DNA of 64,000 bases from Acidimicrobiaceae bacterium (GCA_947447225.1 CANFJV010000002.1:18473-82472), one strand, 5' to 3'; positions 7,339-16,653 are shown, counted from the first letter of the stretch. Notes: a model not told the origin generated them from the sequence alone. Numbers and translations are program-made.

Positions 7339-8166
7339 TTACGGAGAAGTTGTCCCGTTGTTGACCGCAATGAGGTCAACAATGAAAAACAACGGCTCGT
7401 TTGGCGAAATTGTTGGCGGCTGGCCTGCTGCGCCGTAACCAAGCTCAGATGGAATGGTGATTGCTCGGCGTTCACCGACACGCATGCCAGTGATGCCTTG
7501 GCTAAAGCCGGGCACAACCCCAGTCAAGGTGAACGACGTTGGTTGACCACGCGACCATGAAGAGTCGAAGATCTTTCCCGTTGACCAGTCTGCTCCGACA
7601 TAGTGGACCGTGACGGTGCTTGTTGGTTCCGCCTCTTTTCCATGGCCATCAATGAGGCTCTCCACCTTGAGTTGGGTGGGCACAGGGCCAGGGTGGCTCG
7701 GCACCGTTGGCGCCGGGCGAAGCTTCGACAGGGATAAAAGGTCGACCACAAAAGTGAGGTCTTCATTTGGTTTGACCGCTGGAGGCTGTCCTGTTGCGCC
7801 ATAGCCCTGCGCTGAAGGAATGATGATCTCTCGGCGCCCGCCAACTTTCATGCCCACCATGCCGTCACGAAAGCCTGGAATGAGGCTGCCGAGGCTAAAT
7901 GAGGCTGGCTTTCCGGCCGTCCAAGAAGAATCAAACACGGTGCCAGTTGCATGGTCAGCGCCGACATAATTCACGGTGACGAAATCTTCAGCCGTTGCTG
8001 GAACTCCTTTTCCTACGACAAGGTCGTTGGTTACGAGTTCAGTCACGGCCGCCGAGGATCCCTCAATGGTGGGCGCACTCGACAGCGAAGTGTTACTACT
8101 CCCTCCACCACAGGCAGAGACGAGCAGTGGCAAGGTCGCGAGGGCAACGAGAGGCGAAAAGCGCAT
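7339..8166 (-). CDS. Tandem FKBP-type peptidyl-prolyl isomerase lipoprotein
   Basis: 275 residues. A hydrophobic signal with lipobox LVSAC (Cys19) predicts a lipid-anchored extracytoplasmic protein. Two FKBP domains follow, about 45-150 and 168-270. Each keeps the prolyl-isomerase pocket pattern: VNYVGAD...FDSSW...IPGF...GYGATG...FVVDLL and VHYVGAD...FDSSW...VPGF...GYGAAG...FIVDLI. The pocket Trp of FKBP12 is Phe in both. It probably catalyses or chaperones folding of exported proteins. A TAGGCT box six bases before the ATG indicates a leaderless message. Confidence 0.92.
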   Translation of the reverse strand: MRFSPLVALATLPLLVSACGGGSSNTSLSSAPTIEGSSAAVTELVTNDLVVGKGVPATAEDFVTVNYVGADHATGTVFDSSWTAGKPASFSLGSLIPGFRDGMVGMKVGGRREIIIPSAQGYGATGQPPAVKPNEDLTFVVDLLSLSKLRPAPTVPSHPGPVPTQLKVESLIDGHGKEAEPTSTVTVHYVGADWSTGKIFDSSWSRGQPTSFTLTGVVPGFSQGITGMRVGERRAITIPSELGYGAAGQPPTISPNEPLFFIVDLIAVNNGTTSP

Positions 8167-8172
8167 AGGTGA

Positions 8173-8178
8173 AGCCTA
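8173..8178 (-). promoter_or_regulatory. Candidate leaderless -10 box (FKBP lipoprotein)
   Basis: TAGGCT on the minus strand, exactly six bases upstream of the ATG at 8166; no Shine-Dalgarno sequence. Confidence 0.55.
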
Positions 8179-8195
8179 AGACGTTCTTGGCTTGT

Positions 8196-9629
8196 TCACG
8201 GCGCAGCAGCGACGGGAAGGTCACCGCGGGCAATGGCAGCCGTGAAGTCGACAAAGTCACGGCTATTGCGCTCGGCGTAAGCATGGGCGAAGTCCACCAT
8301 GGCATCGGCAAAGGTCGAGGACTTGCCGATATACGCGTTAATTGCCACGCTGTCACCAGTGCGAGCATGCGCGCGAGCAAGGGTCTGGCCACAAATCTCT
8401 CCATAGACACTGAGCCCTGGGGCAGAAACCCGGGTGAGATCGACACTGGTCTTCCAGTCGCGAAGTTGACGAACGTAGTAATCAACGGGACCATCGACGC
8501 TGTCCATTCGTTGAAATCCAAGAAAGGGGTCACTTGCTGCTTGGAGCAAATGCTGTCCTACAACGACGCGCTGGCCGTGATGGGTGAACTCCGAACGGGT
8601 GGTGTAACGCTCCAAGACTGACGCATTGGCTTCTTTTGCTTGCAGCAACAAGACGTCGCTGTCACTGCGTCCCGTCAACAGCAGTACCCACGCGCGTGTC
8701 CCCACACTGCCCACGCCAACCACTTTGCGAGCAATTGCCCGGAGTCGGTATCTCGACAACAGGTGTTGGCGGTCGTTTTGGAGCGAACGGAGATATTCCG
8801 ACAAGAGGACTTCGAACTGGGCGGTGACCTCGGCGACTTCGGTCGGGGTGAAGAGTTCGCGCAGCGGTGTGAGCACCGGTGGATCACTTTTGAACCGCAA
8901 TTGACCGTTCACGACCTCGGTCATTTTGGCAACAGCCTTTTGGGCGTTGGACTTTCGTGCGTTCACCAAATTCTTCTCGGTGCGCGCCACAACCTCGGCG
9001 GGAAGCTGATCTTGGACCGAAGCCAAGGCTTCGTGCGCTCGAACATTTTCGTACCACTGGTCAACGAAGTTGAGGTCTGCGTACTTCACCATGGCATCGG
9101 TGTAACCCTTCAGGGTCTTGTTCACCGCCTCGTCAATGACCATTTGATCAAAGGATCGGTCGTTCCCACAGATCACCATGGAGGCCAACAGTCGCTTTAG
9201 GTCCCACTCGAACGGCCCTGGATGCGTTTCGTCAAAGTCGTTGAGGTCAAAGACGAGCTCACGTTCAGGCGAGGCGTAGACGCCAAAATTTGCCAAATGT
9301 GCGTCACCGCACAACTGGACCATGAGCCCCGAATGATCAGTGAGCGAAAGGTCAGCGGCCATTGGCAGCGCAGCTCCTCGGTAATAGGTGAATGGCGACA
9401 CCGCCATACGGGCATGGCGAAGAGGTACGAGTTCTTGCACGCGAGTGAGGGATTGGCTGATGAGTAAATCAATTGGATTTTCCCGCGCAGCTTCGGCCCC
9501 TAGGTCGCGTTGATTCGCTCGTGGAGCGCGCTTTCTTGCTTGCTTCCCTACGGCAATGCGACTCTCTTGCGTCGGTGTCCCGAGTAGGGCATGGAGAAGT
9601 ACCCGAGTGTCGGTTACCCCGTCGGTCAT
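8196..9629 (-). CDS. DUF2252 family protein, kinase-like fold suspected
   Basis: 477 residues from the ATG at 9629. This uncharacterised family is common in actinobacteria. The centre carries CGDAHLANFG and, about 14 residues later, VFDLNDFDE, which parallel the catalytic HGDxxxxN and metal-binding DFD/DFE of aminoglycoside phosphotransferase-like kinases; LKRLLAS follows. This suggests an ATP-dependent phosphotransferase (inference). The ATG overlaps the stop of the nitroreductase gene (ATGA). A longer reading frame to 9734 lies inside that gene and is not used. Confidence 0.8.
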   Translation of the reverse strand: MTDGVTDTRVLLHALLGTPTQESRIAVGKQARKRAPRANQRDLGAEAARENPIDLLISQSLTRVQELVPLRHARMAVSPFTYYRGAALPMAADLSLTDHSGLMVQLCGDAHLANFGVYASPERELVFDLNDFDETHPGPFEWDLKRLLASMVICGNDRSFDQMVIDEAVNKTLKGYTDAMVKYADLNFVDQWYENVRAHEALASVQDQLPAEVVARTEKNLVNARKSNAQKAVAKMTEVVNGQLRFKSDPPVLTPLRELFTPTEVAEVTAQFEVLLSEYLRSLQNDRQHLLSRYRLRAIARKVVGVGSVGTRAWVLLLTGRSDSDVLLLQAKEANASVLERYTTRSEFTHHGQRVVVGQHLLQAASDPFLGFQRMDSVDGPVDYYVRQLRDWKTSVDLTRVSAPGLSVYGEICGQTLARAHARTGDSVAINAYIGKSSTFADAMVDFAHAYAERNSRDFVDFTAAIARGDLPVAAAP

Positions 9630-10291
9630 GGCTTTTTGCTCCACAGTGGTTCGTTGACTTCGAATCCTGGGGTGGCACCCCAGTGGTTGCGATGCGTCAC
9701 GAGGTGCGCTGGGCGTCGTGGAGCGATTCCCCACGTGCCTGTCGGGTAGCCCATTGAGATGCAGCCCTGCATGGCCCAGCCTTCATCGGTCGGAACACCG
9801 AGAATCTCATTGACTTCATTTTGATAAAAGAACGAGAGCAGCACGGTTAAACAGGAGCCGATACCTTCGGCCCGAGCGGCCAACATGGCAGACCACACTG
9901 CTGGGTAAATGGAGCTTCCCGTTGGGTCATGCTGGGCAAAGGGGAACAAAAACAGGGGCACCTCGGCGAAGTGCTCTCCGAGCCAGTTGGCTGATTTTTG
10001 CACCTTGAGAAATGAGATGGACTCTGGGTCTTCAGGGTTTGCTTCTGCGGCAGCGACTTGGCCTGAGTAGAAGGTCTCCCACAGCTTCCCGGCCGCATCG
10101 CGATACAGCGGGGCGAGTTGATCTTTGATTCCTTGGTCGTCAACAAACAAGAACCGCCAATTTTGCTGATTGCCACCCGATGGCGCACGAACGGCAGCAT
10201 CCATAATGCGGGCTTGTACGTCAAGCGGGATGGGGTCCGGCTTCACTCGACGCATGGCACGAGTGGTGTACAGGGCTTCGTGGAGATCCAT
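9626..10291 (-). CDS. Nitroreductase family FMN oxidoreductase
   Basis: 221 residues. The N-terminal helix with TTRAMRRVKPDPI and the FMN-contacting APSGGNQQNWRF are typical of the nitroreductase superfamily; the C-terminal part has GCISMGYPTGTWG. It is an NAD(P)H-dependent flavoprotein, substrate unknown. A much longer ORF runs to 10690 but its extension is compositionally unlike a protein and overlaps the divergent enoyl-CoA hydratase; the ATG at 10291 has AAGGAAAGG upstream. Translationally coupled to the DUF2252 gene. Confidence 0.88.
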   Translation of the reverse strand: MDLHEALYTTRAMRRVKPDPIPLDVQARIMDAAVRAPSGGNQQNWRFLFVDDQGIKDQLAPLYRDAAGKLWETFYSGQVAAAEANPEDPESISFLKVQKSANWLGEHFAEVPLFLFPFAQHDPTGSSIYPAVWSAMLAARAEGIGSCLTVLLSFFYQNEVNEILGVPTDEGWAMQGCISMGYPTGTWGIAPRRPAHLVTHRNHWGATPGFEVNEPLWSKKP

Positions 10292-10451
10292 GGTGGACAC
10301 CTTTCCTTGGGCGAATTCCCGGCAGATGCGCCAATTCCTCGGGGCCGCTGCGTTTGAATTGAGCATAGGTCGTTCGATTCTGGCGGTACGGGCAAACCTG
10401 CGGGCCTTGGGGCGATGCGCGAGACTTCGAAGTGCACGAGGAGGCACGCAC
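10292..10451. promoter_or_regulatory. Divergent intergenic region, nitroreductase / enoyl-CoA hydratase
   Basis: 160 bases, the longest gap in the window. On the minus strand TATGCT (10362-10367) is a candidate -10 for the nitroreductase-DUF2252 pair, with a leader of roughly 65 bases. On the plus strand GAGGAGG lies just before the hydratase ATG. No RNA gene or strong hairpin is seen. Confidence 0.35.
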
Positions 10452-11288
10452 ATGGCGTTTCGCACATCACCAGTTGTCCACGAGGACGAGTGGCTACTCA
10501 AACTTGACGTTGGCGACAATGGGGTTGCGCACCTCACCCTCAACCATCCGGAAAAGTTGAATGCTTGGAGTTGGGAAGCCTCTCGGCAACTCGGCGTGCG
10601 AGCCGACCAGATTCGCTTTGATGATCGCATTCGGGTGGTGGTGCTTCGAGCCGAAGGACGAGCGTTTTGTGCCGGCATTGACCTCGGCATGCCTGAAGAC
10701 CGGGTTACGGGTCGCTCGCCAGCTGAAAAGGTGCGTAACTACTACGAGGGCATCCGCTGGGTGCATGAACGCTTCCGAGTGTTTCATGAACTACCGCAGC
10801 CCATCGTGGTTGCGGTGCAAGGTTATTGCTTGGGCTTTGGCTTTGAACTCGCACTCATGGGTGACATTCGAGTGTGCAGTGACGATGCGAAGTTTGCCCT
10901 TCCAGAAGCCACGATTGGCGTTGGTGTCGACGCCGGCGGTGACCTTCGCTTGGCCCAAGAGATTGGTGTTGGATACGCCAAGTTGTTAGCAATGACGGGC
11001 CGTCGCATTGATGCCACCGAAGCCTTCCGCTTGGGAATCATCCAACAGGTGACGACGAGAGATGACCTTGATCACGTTGCGCTTGGGATCGCCGAAGAAA
11101 TTGCCGCCAACGCGCCACTTGCCGTTCAGTCGATCAAACGGTCCATTGATGGCTTTGCCTACCGGGGTCTCATGGAAGCACTCAAGTTTGAAGCGTTGTC
11201 CTCGTCAGTTGAGTTTGTGTCCGAAGACATGCCAGCGGGTTATGCAGCAAAAGCAGCCCGTGAACAAGCGCAATTCAAGGGGTACTGA
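10452..11288 (+). CDS. Enoyl-CoA hydratase/isomerase family protein
   Basis: 278 residues, crotonase fold. It hydrates or isomerises enoyl-CoA in fatty-acid beta-oxidation. Seen are the oxyanion-hole strand AEGRAFCAGIDL, the second oxyanion element VQGYCLGFGFELALMGD and the catalytic region LPEATIGVGVDAGGDLRL. The two usual catalytic Glu positions are not obvious, so an isomerase or other crotonase reaction is possible. I chose the ATG at 10452 over the long upstream frame because GAGGAGG precedes it. One-base overlap (TGATG) with the SDR downstream. Confidence 0.85.
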   Translation: MAFRTSPVVHEDEWLLKLDVGDNGVAHLTLNHPEKLNAWSWEASRQLGVRADQIRFDDRIRVVVLRAEGRAFCAGIDLGMPEDRVTGRSPAEKVRNYYEGIRWVHERFRVFHELPQPIVVAVQGYCLGFGFELALMGDIRVCSDDAKFALPEATIGVGVDAGGDLRLAQEIGVGYAKLLAMTGRRIDATEAFRLGIIQQVTTRDDLDHVALGIAEEIAANAPLAVQSIKRSIDGFAYRGLMEALKFEALSSSVEFVSEDMPAGYAAKAAREQAQFKGY

Positions 11289-12163
11289 TGCCACTCGAGC
11301 TCCCACCGCCGCCTGGAACGATGTTTTTGCCCCCAACTGCACTTTCTGGGCGAGTTGCCGTCGTCACCGGTGGTGGAACCGGACTCGGGCTCTCAATTGC
11401 GAAAGCATTGAGCGAAGCAGGTGCAACCATCGCCATTGTCTCTCGCAGTGAAGAGCATCGTCAGCGAGGCGTTGATGCCATTACTGCGACCGGAGGCTTG
11501 GCCGTGCAGGTTGGCGCGGATCTTCGTGAGGCCGATCAAGTGGATGCTGCGTTTGCGGAAATTTCCGAACTTGTCGGTCCGCCGAGCATCCTCATTAACA
11601 ATGCCGCAGCAAACTTCCCGGTCTTGGCCAAGGACTTGTCACCAAATGGTTGGCGCGCCGTCCAGCGAACAGTGCTTGATGGAACGTTTTTCTGCTCGCA
11701 AGCGCTCTATCGCTCTGCCACGTCTGCATCGATTCCTGGGGCAATCTGCAACATCGTTGCCACCCAAGCCAAAACGGGTGGCCCAGGAATGGCGCATGCC
11801 GCAGCGGCAAAGGCGGGAGTTGAAAACTTGACGAAGTCCTTGGCCGTTGAATGGGCAGGGGACGGCATTCGAGTCAATGCCGTTGCTCCGGGACTGTTCC
11901 CGCACGATGACATGCGAGAGGATTTGAAAGCCCTGCGCACGTCGGGCGCAGACGTTGACGCTCGCCGTGCTCCCGCTCATCGAGCCGGAGATATTCGCGA
12001 ACTTGCATGGGCGGTGACGTATCTGTGTTCACCCTATGCAGCCTTTGTGACGGGACACACCATGGTGGTCGATGGCGGCAACTGGCTTCGTCGCGATTTT
12101 GTGATGCCGGAGTTCACCCCCATTGCTGACCAGTTGAGCAGTGTGCTGCGGCGACCGAATTAG
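11288..12163 (+). CDS. SDR, 2,4-dienoyl-CoA reductase-like
   Basis: 291 residues. Cofactor motif VTGGGTGLGLSIA and structural NNAA are intact. The active-site segment HAAAAKAGVENLTKSLAVEW has His where classical SDRs have Tyr, but keeps the Lys; this H-x3-K pattern is characteristic of the 2,4-dienoyl-CoA reductase branch, which reduces dienoyl-CoA during oxidation of unsaturated fatty acids. That suits the hydratase gene with which it shares a stop/start. Its stop overlaps the convergent ABC transporter by 4 bases. Confidence 0.85.
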   Translation: MPLELPPPPGTMFLPPTALSGRVAVVTGGGTGLGLSIAKALSEAGATIAIVSRSEEHRQRGVDAITATGGLAVQVGADLREADQVDAAFAEISELVGPPSILINNAAANFPVLAKDLSPNGWRAVQRTVLDGTFFCSQALYRSATSASIPGAICNIVATQAKTGGPGMAHAAAAKAGVENLTKSLAVEWAGDGIRVNAVAPGLFPHDDMREDLKALRTSGADVDARRAPAHRAGDIRELAWAVTYLCSPYAAFVTGHTMVVDGGNWLRRDFVMPEFTPIADQLSSVLRRPN

Positions 12164-13998
12164 GCCTGGCCGGAAAACTGCGTGCGGTAGAGGTCGGCGT
12201 AGAGTCCGCCTTGTTGCAACAGTGCTTCATGGGTGCCGAGTTCAATCACCTGGCCGTGGTCAATCACCGCAATTGCGTTCGCTTCTCGAATCGTCGACAA
12301 GCGGTGCGCGATCACAATTGACGTTCGTCCTTCAAGGGTCGTGGCGAGTGCTGCTTGGACGGCAGCTTCAGACTCTGAGTCGAGGTGGGCCGTTGCCTCG
12401 TCGAGTACGACAATGCGAGGTTGCTTGAGTAAGAGTCGAGCCAACGCAATGCGTTGCTTTTCGCCACCGGACAACCGGTAGCCGCGTTCGCCAACAAGCG
12501 TCTCGAGTCCATCGGGTAGGAGATCGACGAGGGGGAGAATCTGGGCTTGTTCAAGAGCATCTCGAAGTTCTGCTTCGGTGGCCGAGGGCTTCGCGTACAA
12601 AAGGTTCGCTCGCAACGTGTCATGGAACAGGTGTGGGTCTTGGCTGACTACGCCAATGGCGTCGGTGAGTGAGCGCTTGGTGGCGTGGCGCACATCAACA
12701 CCACCGAGGAGAACTGCCCCCTTTGTTGCGTCGTAGAGACGTGGAATGAGTTGTGAAATCGTGGTCTTTCCTGCACCAGATGGACCTACAAGTGCCAGCA
12801 TCGTGCCGGCCGGAATGTGGAGATCGATGCCATGCAGGACTTCAACGGGTTGGGTGTCTTCCAAAATGGCAACGGACTCCAAACTCGCTAGCGACACTTC
12901 ACGAGCAGTTGGATAGGTGAAGGACAACTTGGCAAAGGTGACGTCGAGGGGGCCATCTGGAAGGGGGGCGGCGTCTTCAGCTTCTTTGATCATGGGTTCT
13001 AAGTCCAAGACCTCGAAGACCCGCTCAAAGCTGACCAGTGCCGTCATGAGATCCAAGTTGAGATTGGATAACTGCGTGAGTGGGCCAAACAATCGCGACA
13101 AATAGGCAGTGAGCGCGACAACCGTGCCGAGTTGCAAGGTGCCGTTGATCACCGAAACCCCACCAAAGCCATAGGCAAACGCCGTGGCTAACGAGGCAGT
13201 GAGGCCAAGGGCAATGAAAAACGTGCGGCTATAGAGCGCGGTTTTGACGCCAATGTCGCGCACTCTCCCGGCGCGTCGATCAAAGGTGAACGATTCGCTT
13301 GCGGTATTGCCGAAGAGTTTCACCAGCAGCGCACCAGAAACATTGAAACGCTCCTGCATGGTGTTATTCATCTTGGCGTTGAGATTCATCGCTTCTCGGG
13401 TAAGGCCACCAAGTTTGGCCCCAACCTTTCGAGCCGGAACCAAAAACAGTGGAAGCAAAATCAGTGCCGCCAAGGTGACTTGCCACGACAGCCAAAACAT
13501 GAGGCTCAGCGTGACGATCACACTGATCACGTTGCCAACCATGTTGGACAAAAGGTCAGTAAAGGCTTGTTGGGCGCCAATGATGTCGTTGTTGAGACGC
13601 GAGACCAACGCCCCGGTCTGCGTCCTCATGAAGAACGAAATCGGCATTTGTTGGATGTGGGCAAAGACCTTGGAACGCATGTCGAAGATCAGGCCCTCGC
13701 CAATGCGAGCAGAGATGAATCGATTCGACAGACTGATTGCCCCATCAAGCAGTGAAAGCCCGGCTGCGGCAATGGCGAGGCCAATGGCAAGGTTGGTGTC
13801 TTTGGAAGGAATGGCTTGGTCGATTATTGAGCGCAAGAGCAGTGGACTCACGGCCCCAACGAGCGCTTCTGCAATCACGGTTGCCATGAAAATGCTCAAG
13901 GCTCGTCGGTAGGGGAGAGCAAAGCGCAACACCCGGCGAACGGTTCCCTTGGCAACTTTGTGGCCAAGCACCGAACGGTCGCGTCGAAGCGACATCAT
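12160..13998 (-). CDS. ABC exporter, fused membrane and ATPase domains
   Basis: 612 residues from the ATG at 13998: six-helix transmembrane domain (about 30-330) and an ATPase domain with Walker A GPSGAGKTT (about 405-413), Q-loop VVSQDPHLF, signature LSGGEKQR (about 508) and Walker B IVVLDEATAHLD, then the switch His (IAHRLS). A multidrug or lipid exporter half-transporter that works as a homodimer or with a partner. An insert of about 18 residues precedes Walker A. An in-frame ATG at 14097 would add 33 unlikely residues. Cargo unknown; it may or may not belong to the polysaccharide locus next door. Confidence 0.92.
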   Translation of the reverse strand: MMSLRRDRSVLGHKVAKGTVRRVLRFALPYRRALSIFMATVIAEALVGAVSPLLLRSIIDQAIPSKDTNLAIGLAIAAAGLSLLDGAISLSNRFISARIGEGLIFDMRSKVFAHIQQMPISFFMRTQTGALVSRLNNDIIGAQQAFTDLLSNMVGNVISVIVTLSLMFWLSWQVTLAALILLPLFLVPARKVGAKLGGLTREAMNLNAKMNNTMQERFNVSGALLVKLFGNTASESFTFDRRAGRVRDIGVKTALYSRTFFIALGLTASLATAFAYGFGGVSVINGTLQLGTVVALTAYLSRLFGPLTQLSNLNLDLMTALVSFERVFEVLDLEPMIKEAEDAAPLPDGPLDVTFAKLSFTYPTAREVSLASLESVAILEDTQPVEVLHGIDLHIPAGTMLALVGPSGAGKTTISQLIPRLYDATKGAVLLGGVDVRHATKRSLTDAIGVVSQDPHLFHDTLRANLLYAKPSATEAELRDALEQAQILPLVDLLPDGLETLVGERGYRLSGGEKQRIALARLLLKQPRIVVLDEATAHLDSESEAAVQAALATTLEGRTSIVIAHRLSTIREANAIAVIDHGQVIELGTHEALLQQGGLYADLYRTQFSGQA

Positions 13999-14105
13999 CC
14001 CTGCGTGATTCACCGGTACATCTCCGTAACGTTTGACTTGAATGCCCACCCTAATGGCGTGCACCTGTTGTGGCTGTGGGCACCCAGATGGTGGCATCGG
14101 CGATC

Positions 14106-14111
14106 TACCAT
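14106..14111 (+). promoter_or_regulatory. Candidate -10 box for tyrosine phosphatase gene
   Basis: TACCAT 18 bases before the GTG at 14130, leaving a short leader that contains the strong Shine-Dalgarno GAGGAGG. Confidence 0.35.
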
Positions 14112-14129
14112 GGAGAAAGAGGAGGCCAA

Positions 14130-14669
14130 GTGCTACGAGTAGCGGTGATTTGCAAAGCGAACTTGTTTCGTTCTCCTGCCGCTCGGGTGTACTTGGCTGA
14201 TGCGCTTGGTCGATCAGGACTCGAAGCCATCGTGAGTTCCGGGGGGATCATGGGTGAGGGCAATTGCATCCCCTCGAGTTATCTCGCCATTGCCCACGAT
14301 GCTGGGATTGATCTTTCCGAGCATGTCAGCCACCGGGTGTCGAGCGAAGAATTGCTGCAACAAGACCTGGTGTTGACCATGACGCGAGAGCTCTTGCGCG
14401 AAGTGGTCGTTATGGCGCCACCGATTTGGCCCCGGTCATTCACCATGCGGGAGTTTCTGCGTCGGGCCACTGCCGTTGGACCACGCAAGCCCACCGAAGG
14501 TTTGGAGCACTGGTTTCACGCAATTGGAGCCAATCGGACGCGTTCGCAGCTGCTTGGTGATGATGAGGCTGATGATGTGGCAGACCCTGTTGGCGGGACT
14601 GCCGAGGACTATCGAATCATGCTCCGTCAACTTGAGCGACTCTCAGGGGATCTCGCAGGTCTGTTTTAA
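14130..14669 (+). CDS. Low-molecular-weight protein-tyrosine phosphatase (Wzb/Etp-like)
   Basis: 179 residues. The P-loop C-x5-R-S is at the N-terminus (Cys8-KANLF-Arg14-Ser15) and the general-acid Asp-Pro is at Asp152-Pro153. In capsule systems such phosphatases dephosphorylate the tyrosine tail of the BY-kinase, and a BY-kinase with a large tyrosine tail is encoded at 16694, so that pairing is likely. The GTG at 14130 is preceded by GAGGAGG; an upstream ATG-frame to 14070 is not needed. Converges on the DUF4012 gene. Confidence 0.88.
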   Translation: MLRVAVICKANLFRSPAARVYLADALGRSGLEAIVSSGGIMGEGNCIPSSYLAIAHDAGIDLSEHVSHRVSSEELLQQDLVLTMTRELLREVVVMAPPIWPRSFTMREFLRRATAVGPRKPTEGLEHWFHAIGANRTRSQLLGDDEADDVADPVGGTAEDYRIMLRQLERLSGDLAGLF

Positions 14670-14689
14670 GCCTTTCGTTGGCGTGTTGA

Positions 14690-16618
14690 TTAGAGCGAGA
14701 AGTCGATCACTCTGGTCTTGTCGAGCACCGTCGTTTGTTCCGTGAGGGTCGGCGTCCACTGTGGCGCATTGATGGTGACGGTCAAAGGAACCGGGTGCAG
14801 CACGCCTTGAGGGATGAAGCGCAAGTGAAGGTGGTGATCTTTCACTGCGCCAAAGATGATGGTCTGGAATTTGACGGTTGTGGTCTGTTGCGGAGCAACC
14901 TTGGCTGGAATGGGGCCATTGAGCACAAGACCGGATTCATTGACGCCGCCTGCGACACTTGAACCACGCGGGCTGTAGAGGTACACGCGACCGACATAGT
15001 CACCAGGTCGAAATGCGTTGACCCGGTCAGGGCCGAGTTGATACGACGGTCGTTGGCCAGCTGGAGCCAAGTTTGTAATGGTGGCTGTCGTCGTGACGAA
15101 GGCGTTGCCTGCGGCATCAACGGTGACAGCGACCTTTTCTTTGATGCGGGTGTAGTAGTCCAGCTTTGCTGCGACACCGCTTTGCACCGAGAGATGGAAG
15201 GTCGACGCTGCATCAGTGCTCGCGAGCTTTCCACTTCCGCCGTAGGCAGTGACGAGGCCCTCTCGAGCAGGTGACGCGTCCCAAATCATGATGTGTCGAC
15301 CAGCACTCGCTTCAGCCAGCATGCGAATGAGTCGAGCCACATCGACATGGGTCGTGTTCATCTTTTTCACTGCCGCTTGGGCAACTGAAGCAATCTCATC
15401 GTGACGGACGTCTTGGCTCGATCCACGGTTGTCTTGGTAGAAGCGGTGAAGGAGCACATCGACCACATTGCCTGAATCAATTTGCCCACGAACGGGAGCA
15501 ATGTGGACCGGACCGGTCAAGCGAAGGAGGCCTTGCAATGCGGTGACGTCTAAACCAATGACGCCGTCGACACTTCGCTTTGTGGCAGCAGTGAACATCG
15601 ACGACATGAACTCACCCGACAAGGAAAAGTCGCCGGTGGCATTTGTTGATTGCCAGATTTGCGTGGGGAGCAGTGGTCCGTAGACGGCGTTGGTGCCTGG
15701 AGGGATGGGGTAGCCAGAAGGCTTGTAGAGCTGGAGCTTTCCAACGGACTGGGCCAGGTTTACGTCGTAGTGGCCGTCATGGGTAGACAAAATTGCCCAT
15801 GACAGCACCATGCCGCCATCACGCATTTCCGCCTGGTTTTCACCGGCAATCAGATAATTCTTCGCGCCGAAGAGCCCCAAGAAACGCTCGGCGTAGTCAA
15901 TGCCGCCGTAGCCTTGTAAGAGAAGTGCGTTGACATTTTGATCAATGTCATTGAACTTGCGACGAGCGGTGCCAACCGGCCCATACAGCCCATCAGCCGG
16001 CCGGATGAAGGACTTGAAGTAGAGCGCATTAATGCCAACTTGCTTGCGTAATTCATCAAGCTTTCGAAGATCGACATACGTGCCGGTTGAAGCTTGGGCC
16101 AAAGCATCGGCGGCTACCACCATTTGCATGGACTTGTTGGAGAAGTGCGAGACGTCGGAAACTAAGTCCTTGGCTCCGTTGATTTGCTTCCCAATGACAG
16201 GAAAGACGCCGAAGAATTTGAGTCCGATGGATGCATCCAAGGTCCCCGATGCTGACGCAGCATCTGATGAAATATTGGACAGATCTTCGGCCGCCTGCTT
16301 TCTGCCTTCTGAACTGAGCAGCGAAGATTTGTTCTGGACCAGGCTGGAGAAGTGCTGTTGTGCATTTGAAATCTGGCTGTTTGCCTTGTACAAGGCATAG
16401 CCACCTTGGATCGCCAAGAACAGCACGATGATGCCAAATCCACCGCCGAGATAGACCATCGTGCGCCGCTCGGGTATATGGAGGTGACGAGTAACACGAC
16501 GGCGCTTTTTGCGACGGCGATGCGGGTGGCGAACACCATCTTGATGCTGTGCCCAGTGGCGATACCCGTAGCGAAGGGTATGGAATCGGCGCTGGGAACC
16601 GTGTCGATAGTTGGCCAT
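14690..16618 (-). CDS. DUF4012 membrane-anchored protein
   Basis: 642 residues. A His/Arg-rich cytoplasmic start (cluster RRRKKRRR near 34-41), one transmembrane helix (about 54-76), a helical segment (about 78-190), then a large extracytoplasmic region (AKNYLIAGENQAEMRDGGMVLSW is the recognisable DUF4012 core) and a beta-rich C-terminal end. DUF4012 proteins are of unknown function and often lie in actinobacterial polysaccharide loci. Being downstream of the Wzz/BY-kinase gene on the same strand suggests a role in surface-polymer assembly or attachment (inference). Confidence 0.85.
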   Translation of the reverse strand: MANYRHGSQRRFHTLRYGYRHWAQHQDGVRHPHRRRKKRRRVTRHLHIPERRTMVYLGGGFGIIVLFLAIQGGYALYKANSQISNAQQHFSSLVQNKSSLLSSEGRKQAAEDLSNISSDAASASGTLDASIGLKFFGVFPVIGKQINGAKDLVSDVSHFSNKSMQMVVAADALAQASTGTYVDLRKLDELRKQVGINALYFKSFIRPADGLYGPVGTARRKFNDIDQNVNALLLQGYGGIDYAERFLGLFGAKNYLIAGENQAEMRDGGMVLSWAILSTHDGHYDVNLAQSVGKLQLYKPSGYPIPPGTNAVYGPLLPTQIWQSTNATGDFSLSGEFMSSMFTAATKRSVDGVIGLDVTALQGLLRLTGPVHIAPVRGQIDSGNVVDVLLHRFYQDNRGSSQDVRHDEIASVAQAAVKKMNTTHVDVARLIRMLAEASAGRHIMIWDASPAREGLVTAYGGSGKLASTDAASTFHLSVQSGVAAKLDYYTRIKEKVAVTVDAAGNAFVTTTATITNLAPAGQRPSYQLGPDRVNAFRPGDYVGRVYLYSPRGSSVAGGVNESGLVLNGPIPAKVAPQQTTTVKFQTIIFGAVKDHHLHLRFIPQGVLHPVPLTVTINAPQWTPTLTEQTTVLDKTRVIDFSL

Positions 16619-16653
16619 GTTCAGCGAACTTCTACCAGAAAGGGTTGACGAAC

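Noticed and set aside
9030..9046. Possible LexA half-site TCGAACATTTTCG
   Set aside because: Lies inside the DUF2252 coding region, and the second half-site does not match GTTCGA.
10292..10690. N-terminal extension of the nitroreductase and, opposite, of the enoyl-CoA hydratase
   Set aside because: The two extensions overlap each other head to head; both families begin at the internal ATGs, which have ribosome sites.
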